Shown: piece by piece, positions 11,309 through 22,200 of the stretch | Position numbering within the stretch: the stretch's first letter is position 1 | Layout: each line of letters opens with the position of its first letter | Source of the DNA: Sperchopsis tessellata | Lineage: Eukaryota > Arthropoda > Insecta > Coleoptera > Hydrophilidae | Reading direction: 5' to 3' | DNA length: 30,199 nucleotides | Assembly (NCBI GenBank): GCA_033557685.1 | Contig: JAWQRN010000400.1 | Coordinates: 1-30,199, forward strand | The notes under the pieces: model-generated | The model's database searches: none | Told to the model about the DNA's origin: nothing | Seen by the model: the letters and a program-made list of their open reading frames with translations, nothing else | Translations under genes and position numbers: made by a program

Positions 11309-12110
11309 TTAATTTATAATTTGTTAAAAATAAAGTTTTTTTTTATTCTTAATTGTTTTTTGTTCCACTAAAACTTTATTTAACATTACAATATGGCACA
11401 AAAAAAATACACGAACAAAAATTGCTCTACATTACTTATTTCTGAAGTTTTTTTTTATGTAGGAACTACCCTCATCGACTATATACCTTGCAATGTCCAC
11501 TACGTCATAATTTGGTTGATTACGAAAAATTTCATAAGGGAACCTCTGTTACTACGTGCATTACGAAATTTCAAAATTGAAACTTTTTCAGTAGATTTCT
11601 TATCTATTACTTGGTTTAACATTTTTGATATAAATAACTAAATGATAAAGGTTTTGGCAGGAAAAGAAATCATATCTTAATTCAGTACGTAGACTTCCAC
11701 TGCCACAGCAAATATCTCAGTTATCAATACTGCCTATACAAAAATTCTAACCACCTTATATCAAACTTCTCAACTACCATAATCAAAACATTATTCATTT
11801 TCGGTGGAAGGTTCGCACTGATGTACGTAAGTCTCAGCGCAATTTTCTTGCAAAATATATCTTCTGCAAAGTTTTTACTCAGGTGTAAGAACTCTGGAAA
11901 TCTACCCTACAGATACCTTTCCTATTCCCAATTCGTGATTCAAAATTTGCTATTTCCGATATATGTACTGAATTCAGTGGCTACATTTTCATACGATAAT
12001 CTTATAGTAATATTTATGTAGTCTAGTTCTAATGTAAAACTCAAAATACCATTATTTGTCAACATATATATTACATTTATTAGGGATTAATCGCGTACAT
12101 CAAACACAAC
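11309..12110. other. AT-rich spacer with two unsupported short ORFs
   Basis: Plus-strand frames at 11393-11641 and 11821-12021 have no recognisable motifs, and their composition is that of the surrounding AT-rich DNA. The piggyBac 3' UTR and right end should fall in the first part, but I could not see a terminal repeat. Confidence 0.35.
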
Positions 12111-12114
12111 AAAA

Positions 12115-13310
12115 TTAATGTAAATTATGTATGTACACATACAGCCATCCCACTCCCAATCTCCAAGTTCTCCAGTCGTATGACATTTCTTCTTCCAAAT
12201 CGCGATCTTCTATAGTCATTTCATGATCTCTTTTATTCTTTTCCGGTGGTTGCCATGTAAAAATCCGTTTCGGCCATCTGGTATCGTCCATACATAACAT
12301 ATGACCGAATCATTTTAAGCTTCTTTTCTTAATTCGGTTCACCACTATTTCAATAGCTAACATCTGATTTCTGATTTCTGTATTTCTTATTCTTTCTCTT
12401 CTAGACACCCTGGCACCTCTTCTCAAATAGACCATCTCAGCGGTAAGGAATTTTCTCTTGTATTCTTCTAGCATGGTCCATACTTTACTCCCATACGTCA
12501 TTACCGTCTCCACCATGACTTCACTGTTTCTTAGTTATTTTCCTTATAGTCTTGTCCCACCATACCGAATTCAACGCTCATAATACTCTACGTCCTTTTT
12601 TTAGTTTCTCGTTAATTTCTTGTCTTCCTATCCCATCTTTGTCTATAATTACACCCAGTATTTAAATGTTTCCACTTGTTTGACTGTGGTTTCTTCACTA
12701 ATAAGTATTTCAAATTTTGCATTGGAGTTTACTACAAGACACTCAGTTTTTTTCAGACTAACCTGCAATCCCCATCTTCTGTTTTCCTCATAGAGCCGTC
12801 TTAACATAAATTCCATATCGTATGTATCTTGCATCATTACTGCCTGATCATCGGCAAAACTTAGTGTAAAGAGATGTGATTCATGGACGGGAATTCCCAT
12901 CCTCTCGCATGCTCGTTTCCAGTTTCTTATCACAACTTCATCATATACATTAAAAAGAAATAGTGAGAGATTACAACCCTGTCTGAGTCCTTAAGTTGCA
13001 TAAATAGCTGTCGACAACTTTCTTCCCTGTTTCAGGTTCCAGGTTTAGCACCTTTGTTGAAGCTTCCATGGTTCTTGATGATCCTCACAGTTTTTGCCTC
13101 GGGACGGTATCATATGCTTTCAAGAGCTCAATAAAGGTAATGTGAATTTTTTATTTGGCAATCTTTTTCTCAATAAGTTGTTGCAATACAAACAGGTTGT
13201 CAATACAGGATCTTGCTGGCATAAATCCCTTTTGATCTTCCGCTATTTTGTTTCCAAAGTATCACATTCCTTCGAAGTTTTCTCCTATTTTTCCTATCAC
13301 GTCTGAGCAA
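12115..13310 (-). mobile_element. Second LINE remnant (endonuclease/RT type), RT thumb and tail
   Basis: On the minus strand from about 13310 down, RT motifs appear in order: EDQKGFMPARSCIDNLFVLQ (near 13225), TFIELLKAYDTVPRQKL (near 13120, palm Asp), GCNLSLFLFNVY (near 12970), then 12933-12649 open with LSFADDQAVMM, the catalytic box, and LQVSLKKTECLV. Next comes the tail with MTYGSKVWTM, FLTAEMVYLRRGARV and RRERIRNTEIRNQM (12516-12310), then HMLCMDDTRWPKRI and a tryptophan-containing end near 12130. This arrangement is typical of the abundant insect endonuclease-reverse transcriptase elements with no RNase H. At least four frame breaks or stops interrupt it. It differs in family and strand from the LINE at 7.4-9.9 kb. 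Confidence 0.87.
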
Positions 13311-13319
13311 CCATATCCC

Positions 13320-14840
13320 ACAGGTATTTGAAAGGTTTGACGTCACAATTAGCACAAGAAAAATACTAATGTGTAAGCAACACAATATGCAGATATACAA
13401 GAGTATCGTAAAATGGCGTAAACAATCTCAGAAGCTTTCGAGTTGTTGACTGTCTCTTCTTTCAGGCTCAGCTTAAGGGCTTTATTGATGTCTCCTTAGT
13501 ATCTCATTGCCTTATCATTTGAAACTAAATACTTTTTACGTCATTTCCTTCTTTTGAATGTATTGAATTTCACTTATTTTAATAATAAATTCCATAAATT
13601 CCACAATTTTGGCATAACTTGTGATATGTTTGTCTCCGCTAGTTTTTAATATATATATATTTTTTTATTTATGATTCGAAAACACTTTCTTATTCTTGTA
13701 AATAGGCTAGCATTTTTCCGTCTTTTGTGGTTTCATTCTTATGTCAATTAGCTTAGTTTTTTTTAAGTACCCACATTTTTTTTTGAAATTATAAAATCTT
13801 AAAAATTCATTAAACATAAAGGCAATTCAAAAACAGCAAATAATTAAAATTAATTAGATAAATTATATCAAATTTTCAAACTAGGCTCAATTTCTGGCAA
13901 GCAGTGTCCCATAAACAGTCTTAAAAGTTCCGTATTGTTTGTTATATGATAGCCAAGGGCAGCTTTCGCATGTGTGCTACAGAAGTGCATAACTACCAGA
14001 AAATCGCCGTGACGTGTACCTAATTGTCATACAACAGAGAGCAGAAGGATGTGTGTATATGCATATATGCCCATCTAGAAACTGAATAACGATCAGTCGC
14101 TTTGCCCCTCGTAGATCGATGACTAACATCGATGTTCTGTGCTCAAAACAGATTAATTTCGCCCTTCTTCGTTAATGATTTCATATGATTAAATTATGAG
14201 GAACTATTCCAAACTAAGACGATTTCTATAATTTCTGAGCTACGTTTCATGCAGATCTACTAAACAATCATTTGTATTTACAGTATATTTACGTTTAGTT
14301 ATCTCCTGCTAAGTAATAGACTTAACTTTAATAGTGTTTATTTAATATTTACGTGGCTTGGTGCAAAGCTCAATGTCAATATAATTTATATAGTTAAAAA
14401 TCTGACAATAACACTTCTTGCACCAAGCCACAGAATTATATTGTGTTGTTTATTTTTCCAGTACAAATAATAATAGATGTATTATGTATAACTTGTATAC
14501 TTATAGCTTCTTTGTCTTATCAAAAAAAAAAACAGCAGTAAAAGAACATAAAAATATGTAGGATCGGTAGGTTAAAAATTAAACGATTTTTAAAACTTTT
14601 TATTTTTTATCTTTTTGAAAACACTTTTATGAAATAAAAAAAATAGGAATAAAATGCTACTTTAGCTGTTTTATAAATTTGTTCAATGTAAATCTATAAT
14701 TTTAATAGCCTTGTGAAAATATGGAACGGCCTATTATATGCTAGTTACTTAGACAAATTCTATATTTTATTCACAAAAACTGTAGCAATAAAAATGTTTA
14801 TTAATTGTCCATGATTAACTTTTATTCTCAATTTGTGTGA
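13320..14840. other. AT-rich spacer with small hairpins
   Basis: No gene recognised. It contains a short AT microsatellite near 13650, a perfect 7-bp hairpin ATCGATG-ACTAA-CATCGAT near 14116-14134, and the longer hairpin described separately at 14353-14431. A moderately GC-richer patch at 13880-14170 has no coding signal that I could read. Confidence 0.35.
14353..14431. repeat. Perfect 14-bp inverted repeat forming a hairpin
   Basis: GTGGCTTGGTGCAA at 14353-14366 is the exact reverse complement of 14418-14431. A second pairing, TGTCA at 14374-14378 with TGACA at 14403-14407, extends the fold inside. The whole hairpin is 79 bases with an asymmetric internal loop. It could be a minimal MITE end pair or a small-RNA precursor; I do not recognise a known miRNA in it. 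Confidence 0.55.
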
Positions 14841-14960
14841 ATTCAGTTTTGTTGTCGCTAATATATTTTAGTTCCATCACGTTAATTTTGTCTTGTCCTA
14901 TTCACAAGCGAGCTAGTTTTCCCACATTGTGGTGAGTTTATTCTTTGAAATATAATCGAT

Positions 14961-15000
14961 AACCTTGAAGATGTCCCTTACAACAGTGGACGAAACATTG
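14961..15000 (+). ncRNA. Hammerhead-like core motif (Penelope-type terminal sequence)
   Basis: The sequence TTGAAGATGTCC, a nine-to-eleven-base loop, then GGACGAAAC has the arrangement of a hammerhead core: a CTGANGA-like strand (first base changed to T), stem II GTCC/GGAC at 14973-14976 and 14988-14991, and GAAA at 14992-14995. Penelope-like elements are known to carry hammerhead motifs in their terminal repeats, and a Penelope RT fossil lies 0.5 kb away, although on the other strand. Stems I and III were not convincing, so activity is unlikely. Confidence 0.3.
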
Positions 15001-15020
15001 GTATAATTCAGAGTCTCTAC

Positions 15021-15480
15021 ATGGTTCCCATCCGGAAACCATTTCTTGTAAATATGAAATTACTTACTTATATAAAATCTCATTTTTCATGTGACAGCTC
15101 TAAAAATCCTATTCATAAAAAAGTCGTGCATTTAAAATCAAAACTTAAACCACTTAACAGTAGATTTAATTTAACGTTTCTAATAGTTTGTAGGTTGCGT
15201 ACTGTTTGACAAACAGAACTATATATTCGAAAGGGTGTGTAAATATTTATTATTTATAACATATAGATTACATAAGATAATAATAATACAATAAGAAGCT
15301 GGTGGTAGACTAAATAGCAAAATTGGAAACAATTTCGTTTTAGCATATAGCAAGTTATGCAACCCCGTATTTCCTTTTTTTAAGAGGGCTACTGACCTAC
15401 TACGTGAAGGTAAACGATGTAGTTTTTCAAACGAATTACCCATCGAAATTGCTGCGATACTGGTTGTATATGCGTTTACT
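15021..15480. other. Unassigned; may belong to the Penelope-like element
   Basis: Short frames on both strands (15021-15209 plus; 15219-15443 minus) have no recognisable motifs. The minus one lies directly downstream of the Penelope-like RT tail and might be decayed sequence of that element, but I see no GIY-YIG endonuclease signature. Confidence 0.3.
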
Positions 15481-15489
15481 TAAACCATG

Positions 15490-16190
15490 GAAAAATTGTC
15501 ATTGTCAATCAGCATTGATTTATTGAGTACTATTTTCAATTTTGTCCGTCAAATCCTTGACAAATGGTAGATAAGCTGTTGCTTTTACATCAGAAGCATT
15601 TCTAGCAGCGATGGGTCGATTCCTGAAACGTCTTATTGACTGTTTGAAGCCTGACATCCAAGAAAGGACTCAATCTCCATCGTGAACCGTATATTGGGGT
15701 ATTTAGAGTTTATGTGACCCACAAAGGCATCTCAACCCAATGACCATATGACAAAGGTGTCATCCACGGAACGGATCCAACATTTACGCTTTATATCGGA
15801 GGACGATAATGCCAATTGCTCAAATGCCTCCGTAAAAATATTGACAACAACAGGGGACAACGGGTAACCCATAGCAGCTCCATATGTTTGTTTGTAGAAA
15901 TGGTCCTTAAATTAGAAATAAGTGAAACTAAGAGAAACCTCCGTCAGCACCGCAATGTCTTGAGATGAACCTTTCCCTCTCAGTAGGTCGCTGATTATAC
16001 TAATAGCATCATCCACGGGTATACTGGTGAAAAGGGACTCGACATCGAAGCTGACCATTAATCTATTAGAGCTAGCCTTATACTAGAAATATATTCTATA
16101 AAATTGGACCAATTTATATGTTGGAGACCCTATTGCACTGAAAATCGGTCAAAGAGGCATCAACGGTTTATGTTTATAATCTTTCCAAAA
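15490..16190 (-). mobile_element. Penelope-like element reverse transcriptase remnant
   Basis: Minus-strand reading from about 16165 gives KPLMPL, a stop at the usual Arg, then PIFSAIGSPTYKL, the strongly conserved PLE fingers motif. Next are MVSFDVESLFTSIPVDDA (near 16050, palm Asp), FYKQTYGAAMGYPLSPVVVN (near 15890), and WIRSVDDTFVIW (near 15770), where the family normally has Y-x-D-D-(T/A)F; here the Tyr is Ser. A tail with YLPFVKDLTDKI (near 15555) matches the PLE linker after the RT. Several stops, one near 15920, break the frame. Clean GIY-YIG endonuclease sequence was not found. PLEs encode an RT related to telomerase; this copy is dead. Confidence 0.85.
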
Positions 16191-16199
16191 CACGAGCAG

Positions 16200-16955
16200 T
16201 TTCATGACGAATCCTATCCGACGTTTCCGGCGGAAAACTTCAAATGGAACTTTCCATGTTGGAAATTAAGGCATTTTTACATTCTGTATATATTCTATCT
16301 TCTTTGGTCAACACAGGATAAGTACAAAAAGGAGAACCTGGAGTGCACTGCATACTTGGTTGCCTATAACTTTTTTTGTCTTTAAACTAATATATTTTTC
16401 TTCACTTTTATTTTTAAACTTGAGCAGTGACGTATACTACAACTATTGATGTGTTGAGAAACCTACCTTATTTTATTGCTTATTAAAGGAATAATTGGCA
16501 TTATGGACACCATTTATTTGTAAATACAGTACCTACTAGGTACTTGCGATCATTGTAAGATTCATCTTTTGCACCTACAACAGTATTCCACAATATCCAT
16601 GTCATTGTTTCTTTAAAAATATAATAATTGAAAGTTTGAAATTGGTATAGATATTAAATGAAGTATATTGGAACAATTTAATTATTTTCATTATTACAAT
16701 TTTTTACAAAACAAAGTTTATGATGAAATAATTGTAGATAATGTAATTAATATCATTAAGTTCTGATGAAATTGTCATCTGCCTTTCTTTGTTGATTTGA
16801 AAGAAGATATAAAGGATCCAACAAAAGTACTGCCGCTCAAACACTGAATTGTTTTTAATGTTTTATTAAATTAGTTTCTTACAAAAATGGCACTGATCAA
16901 TCAATTAAATTTGCGGCACCGTTTTCAAAATTTTCCTGCAATATTGAGTACCTAG
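16200..16955. other. AT-rich spacer
   Basis: The open plus-strand frame at 16104-16385 runs antisense across the decayed upstream part of the Penelope-like element and is not considered a gene. The remainder is low in G+C with no coding signal. Confidence 0.35.
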
Positions 16956-17219
16956 ACCAGGCATGTGTAACTTCAACAAGACTCTAGACCGGACCTTTTT
17001 TTAGGGCTCATATGCAAAAAGCAAGAAATCTTTATTATTTTGTTTACTTCAATGAAATTATCATTACTATATAAAACATTCAACAAATACATATAACCTC
17101 ATTTGAAATTAATAAAAATAAAAAATTAAAAAAATATATAAACCCATAAAATTCATAAAAAATAAAACATTTAAAAACTAAATACAACACAATTTTCATG
17201 ATTCATAAATTTTTATTTA
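16956..17219 (-). repeat. Probable hAT 3' end and terminal repeat
   Basis: CAGGCATGTGTAACTTCAACA starting at 16958 resembles a hAT terminal inverted repeat reading inward, followed by AT-rich sequence up to the transposase C-terminus. The 8 bases before it would be the target duplication, but the other end was not found, so this stays tentative. Confidence 0.35.
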
Positions 17220-18780
17220 ATGCTACAGTTGGGACTTCATGTTGCTCACAAGATGGTCATTGTTCGAGGTAACAACTAATGTTGCAACATGGAGTGTTTT
17301 TCTAGGTATGAACCCTTTATTCTCGTCCCCGTTTTAGATTTAATGAACTTCATTCTAGAAAATAGTTGCTCAGATTTATAAGTATTCTTTCTGAGAAAAT
17401 AAATTTCGGAAACTTTTCAACTGCGAAATATTTCTTATAAAAGTCAATTAGTGAAATATCCTTGATTTTTATCTTCAGATCAGAGTTCTCTTACATTTTA
17501 ATTAAGTGGAATAAGTGGAGCTTGTTCCACATCAACATCAAATGAAGAAGAATTAATTTTTAAATTTGCTTCTTGGACTCGAAAATCACAGAACCAGATG
17601 TTACATTCTTGATTAAAAGACTTCAACTCGTCCACAAATTAATTTCAATTAAAACCATTGTTGTATTTCACAAGTATGGGAAAATGATAAGTATTGCCTG
17701 CTCTCAGTTGACTTTTCCAGAGTCGAAGTTTATTCTGAAATGATTTACTGTGTCCATGCAGCTCATGAAACAACTGTTCTTGAGCTTATAACTTAAAATT
17801 TAATTCATTAAGACGAGTTGTAAAGTCTATAAGAAAAGCAAGATCACACAGCCATGTTTCTTTTTCAACTTCCACAGAGGTTTTCCTTTCATGTCCATGA
17901 TAATAGATACCTTGTCTTGCAAATCATAAAAGCTGTCCCCTTATTTATCCAATTCACTTCACAGTTAAGAAAAGTCCTCAAACTCAAAATGAATGTCTTC
18001 TAGAAATTCTTGAAACAGACAGTGTTTTAGTGCTCTCGACATAATGAAATTTATGCAGGAAATTACCATTCTCATGACAAGGGCCAATTTAATTGCTTTT
18101 GCGCACAACTTTTGTTGGTATAAAATGCAGTAAAACACACACAAATCTTCTGTATCGAAATTCTTATCAGCTAACTCTGATTTGATTTTAGCAACAATAC
18201 CTAAGTTTGACCCAATCATTGCTGGTGCCCCATTGGTATATATCCCACTTAGCTTCTCCCAACTAAGGTCAAACGCATTAAAAACATTTTTCACTTCCTG
18301 GAAAATGTATTTTCCCCTTTTGGTTGAAAAGCAGGCAATTCTTCCATACATTTGAATTATATAGCCAACTGAGTGATGTCTGTGATATCTAAAACAATTG
18401 AACATTTTGATGTGGGTTCTTTAATTGTATATCAATCACCATTTTGTCGATACGTGTTGTCACAGTCCAATGAGAAACATTTAGTTTTTCTATGTTCTTG
18501 CTTTTCTCACGACACGATAGTTTAATGACATTCTTTGAAAAAGTCGCCTTCAGGATATGGCTTCAATGGCTATGCAATTTTTTCACTGATACATCGTTCT
18601 GTTTGCGGAAAAGCATCTGTTGTGCAGACATACACTTTTGCAAATTTTAAAAATACCAACGACGGATTACATATCAGCTCCGATGTACACTCACGAGATT
18701 CCTTAATAAACTTTTTGAGGTTCTCTTTTGCACTTTGCAACCAGATCATCTCTTCATACCTACTTATTTAGCAGATGAAA
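17220..18780 (-). mobile_element. hAT transposase remnant, GTF2IRD2/ZBED5/EPM2AIP1-like
   Basis: The longest open part (18405-17965, minus, 146 codons) has NVFNAFDLSWEKLSGIYTNG then APAMIGSNLGIVAKIK, then a CILYQQKLCAKAIKL block and VISCINFIMSRALKH, the arrangement of the RNase H-like core in GTF2IRD2/ZBED5/SCAND3-type proteins (usually CTDGAPAM ... CIIHQQALCAK ... INFIRSRGLNHR). Upstream, decayed pieces include YPEGDFFKECH (near 18550), VTTRIDKM (near 18450) and LDITDITQLAI (near 18380). Downstream come ETWLCDLAFLIDFTTRLNEL (near 17830), KLRLWKSQLRAGNTYHFP (near 17705) and finally the dimerisation domain QLFSRMKFIKSKTGTRIKG (near 17320). Stops and frameshifts show it is a pseudogene. CAGGCATG at 16958 could be its 3' terminal repeat, since hAT ends often begin CAG. 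The 5' end seems truncated just below the zinc-finger gene's stop codon. Confidence 0.85.
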
Positions 18781-18890
18781 ATGATCTCTGAATACAAGAT
18801 AGACAAATACATGTACCTGCAATATATAAGTACAAAAACAAAGCTAACACATAGCTATTATATTGACTTCCAGAACAATTCCAAAAATTC
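18781..18890 (-). other. 3' flank of the ZAD zinc-finger gene
   Basis: Only about 110 bases separate the stop codon from recognisable hAT sequence. No AATAAA is present on the minus strand here. ATTAAA variants occur inside the hAT fossil (minus strand, near 18419-18424 and 18523-18528), so the transcript may end within it. Confidence 0.35.
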
Positions 18891-19277
18891 TTATTTCCAA
18901 TGAGTCTTCATATGCATCCTTAGCGCACTACTTTGAACATATCCTTTCCCACAAATATTACATTTGTATGGCTGCTCACCCGTATGAATGCGTTCATGAA
19001 CCTTTAGGGTTGATTTTTCTCCGAAAGACTTTCCACAGTGGCTGCAAGTAAACGGTTTCTTTCCAGAGTGACGTTGTTTGTGCGAGTTTAGATTTCCTTT
19101 GGCGATAAATCTCTTATTACAAATATCACAAACGTAAGGTCGCTCACCAGTGTGCACGCGAATGTGGACTTTAAGTTCAGCTGCGGATCCACACTGTTTG
19201 CCGCATTCATTACATACTGCATTTGAAGGTCGACCAAGACCTAGGTGTTTCTTTTTCATGTGGTTGTTTAGGTGAAC
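18891..19277 (-). CDS. ZAD zinc-finger gene, exon 5 (fingers 7-11 and stop)
   Basis: Starts VHLNNHMKKKH, which completes finger 7, then finger 8 (CNECGKQC), finger 9 (CDICNKRF), finger 10 (CSHCGKSF) and finger 11 (CNICGKGY), joined by HTGERPY, HSGKKPF and HTGEQPY linkers. It ends MKTHWK and TAA at 18893-18891, so the last finger lies at the very C-terminus. Confidence 0.94.
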   Translation of the reverse strand, partial: VHLNNHMKKKHLGLGRPSNAVCNECGKQCGSAAELKVHIRVHTGERPYVCDICNKRFIAKGNLNSHKQRHSGKKPFTCSHCGKSFGEKSTLKVHERIHTGEQPYKCNICGKGYVQSSALRMHMKTHWK

Positions 19278-22200
19278 CTTAAAAACATAAGATTACAAAA
19301 TTAAAATAAATATTTTATAAAAAAAAGGCAATAGTGTTTTCTGTCATTCTATTTCTAGAACCATGCCGAAAGTGGATGGCCCGCGGAACCAAAAGAGGAG
19401 AGTTCTGGGATCTGTGGTGCATTCTGTAATACTTTATGGTGCGGAGGTGTGAGCCGGCGGAGGAGGAATGAGGGAGAACTAGGAGGAAGTTGCAGGCCGT
19501 ACAGAGAAAGATGGCACTGCGAGTTATTAGCGCGTGCAGGACGGTGTTGCGAGTAGCGTCCCTGCTGGTGGCCGCCATCCCTTCAGTGGAGTTACTAAAT
19601 TACTTTACTTTACTTTTACATTTTTGTTAGTTGGATGTATCAGGTTCTATGAACTCTGTAAGACCTCGGTAGATGTATAGGTAAGAGCGTTGGGGCGTTG
19701 GCTATGCGACTCCGAGATTACCCGGGTTCGATTCCCCACCCAGGAGAATTTTATTAGGTAATATCTCAGGGGCTTGGAGTCAATTCGTTAAAAATGAATT
19801 TCTTTCAAAACTAATAATAAAATATCTATGTACATTACCTTTGTACTGCAAACTTTAGAGCAAACGTTGCACAAAAAGTTATTTGCAGTATCATGTATTG
19901 CTCCATAATGCCTTTGCATAGCTTCTTTAGTGAAGAATGACTTATCACAGCCTGTGCACTGAAATGGTTTAATCCCAGTATGTTTTTTCTTATGTGTTTC
20001 TAAGCTTCCAGCAGTTAGTAAGTACTTATTGCAAATATCACATTGGTATTTCTTCTCTCTTGAAGAATGAACCTAAAACAAAAAATTAAATGTGGCCAGT
20101 GCAAAAAACAATACCATAAATGTATCAATAGTATCAAGGATTTAGAAATAACCCCTAAGACAAGTAGTTGGTTAACTGCATAAAACTGATTAATCACATG
20201 AACTACAGATCATTCAATGCTGAGTGCATACTGTGCTGATATGCTACGTACTGGGTATTTCAGAGCTGAAAGCCGAATTTCGATCACTATACTGGTAATG
20301 ATGGTGGCTGGTGGAGACATAAATGTGAATTACATACACAAGTATAGCCTAAATATCTTGGTATCATGGAACTATCACATTTTTGTATACAAAATCTCAT
20401 GATCATTTATTTGCCATCAATATTACATAATTAGTCTATAACATTTAAGATACTAGATAGAAAAAACATGTGTAGTATATATGATAAACAACACAAAACA
20501 TAAATAGAAAGGTTCAGAAAATAACCAACAATACAGTTAATGATATTCGTTTTTCAAGCCATATATAGTTTATTCCTAATTCTGACTAGGATATGGTTAT
20601 TCAAATCTGTGTATAAAGGTGGATATTGCCCTTCCACAAGTTTTATTTTAAAAGCAACTGGTTTCGAACATTCAGGTCATTCTCAGGTTTAATATGTTTC
20701 ATAAACCAAATGAAATGAAATTAGATATTTGGATAAAAAGACTTATAAGCTAATGTATAGAAATCTGTAATAATGGTTTGCATACAAAGGTAGTAAAAGG
20801 CATGTATTGAAATGAAATTTGAAACATTATGGTAGAAGTCACCAAAGTAGTTAAGGTTCTATTTTAAAAAGGTAAATGTATTTAATATGCCCATTAACTA
20901 TGCAATATTGAAATCCAGCACTACTATAAGTCAAATATGGAGATTGGAATAAAACTTAAGAATTATAGGAAAAACAGAATAATTATATTCATTTAACGTT
21001 TTGTTTTTAAGGTTATTAAGAGAAAAAATGAATTTCTGTTAAACTTTTTGTTTATGGTTTCGCTCTTATATTGCTAGTGTTAATAGATTCTCAGTAGCCA
21101 TTAAAAAAAAATTAATTACCCACAATACATAAATGTAGGTGAGAAAGTAGCTCACAAAGTAAGGAATGTGTATGAATAGTACTGTGACCATGCTTAGCTA
21201 GATGTCCCCTAGCATTGTTTGTCTATTATATAATAGAGCTAGATAATCACAGAGTATGCTATGATCTGAATCTTAAGGCATCCCCAATAAGTCGGATCGT
21301 GAACAATGCCCATCCTGAAGAGATATTTGTTTAGATACCAGTGTGCAGTTAAGAGAAAAAATAAGGAAAAACTATTTTTGAAAATTTAAGCAAAGTAGCC
21401 TAATTCCCTAGCTAGTGTTGTGAAAGTCTTTGTTGACGATAGCATGGACACTACTCCCAAGTTTAGAAAGGGCACTTTAACAAGACAACTCATCAGCTCT
21501 GTAGCAACTTGCGCAGTCTTTCAGCCAAATAAGGTGCAGGCAATTTTAAACCATGATATGCTGGAACAATTACGCAACAAAGGTAAAGCGGTAGGAAGCA
21601 ATAAGACTGCATAAGAGTGTGCATAAAAAATAATAACAATTATCACTAAAAACAAGTAAGAATCAAATTAATATATGTAAAATAATGTAAAAAGAAATTA
21701 GTGGTAGCAGGGCACTACAAATAATTTACACGACCAGAAAGAAAGTATAAAAAAAAATAGATTAACATAGCAGATAAGTAAAATTTAATAACAATATTAC
21801 ACAAGGCATAGTGTAGAAAAAAAAGTTAAAATATATATTACTTAAGATTAAAATACAGTAAAAAACAAATACAAACTAGAAAGTGAACAGTAGGTAATAA
21901 CAGAGAATCAAATATTATAAATGAAATCTATGTAGGTTGTTACATAAACAGAATGCAGAGATAAGAAAGAAAAAAACATAACCTAACCAAAAGAAATGTG
22001 CGTTATGGAGCTTGGTAACAAAATACTGAACTCTAATGCCTCAGCTTGTTTACACTCACAACTTATAAGGCCTTGCCTAATTCGATGCCGCTGCCTTTAG
22101 AGGTGCTTTTCAAAGGAGTGAATATTAACTGTAAATTGTTTATAATTTCTGGTAAGAGAATCATTTTGATGGGGGTTATGTATTAGCGATTTCCATAAGT

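Larger units (their letters stand above)
19278..19838 (-). other. Intron 4 of the ZAD gene, carrying two repeat insertions
   Basis: 561 bases between AAG|GTAATG and TTTTTAAG|GTT. It contains an R1-type LINE fragment and a tRNA-like repeat head, both on the plus strand, antisense to the gene. Confidence 0.85.

Noticed and set aside
16104..16385. 93-codon plus-strand open frame
   Set aside because: Antisense to Penelope-like sequence over its first part, with no motif of its own.
18535..18771. 78-codon plus-strand open frame
   Set aside because: Antisense to the decayed N-terminal part of the hAT transposase.
19664..19745. Functional tRNA gene
   Set aside because: A and B boxes are present, but no aminoacyl stem or complete cloverleaf can be drawn.
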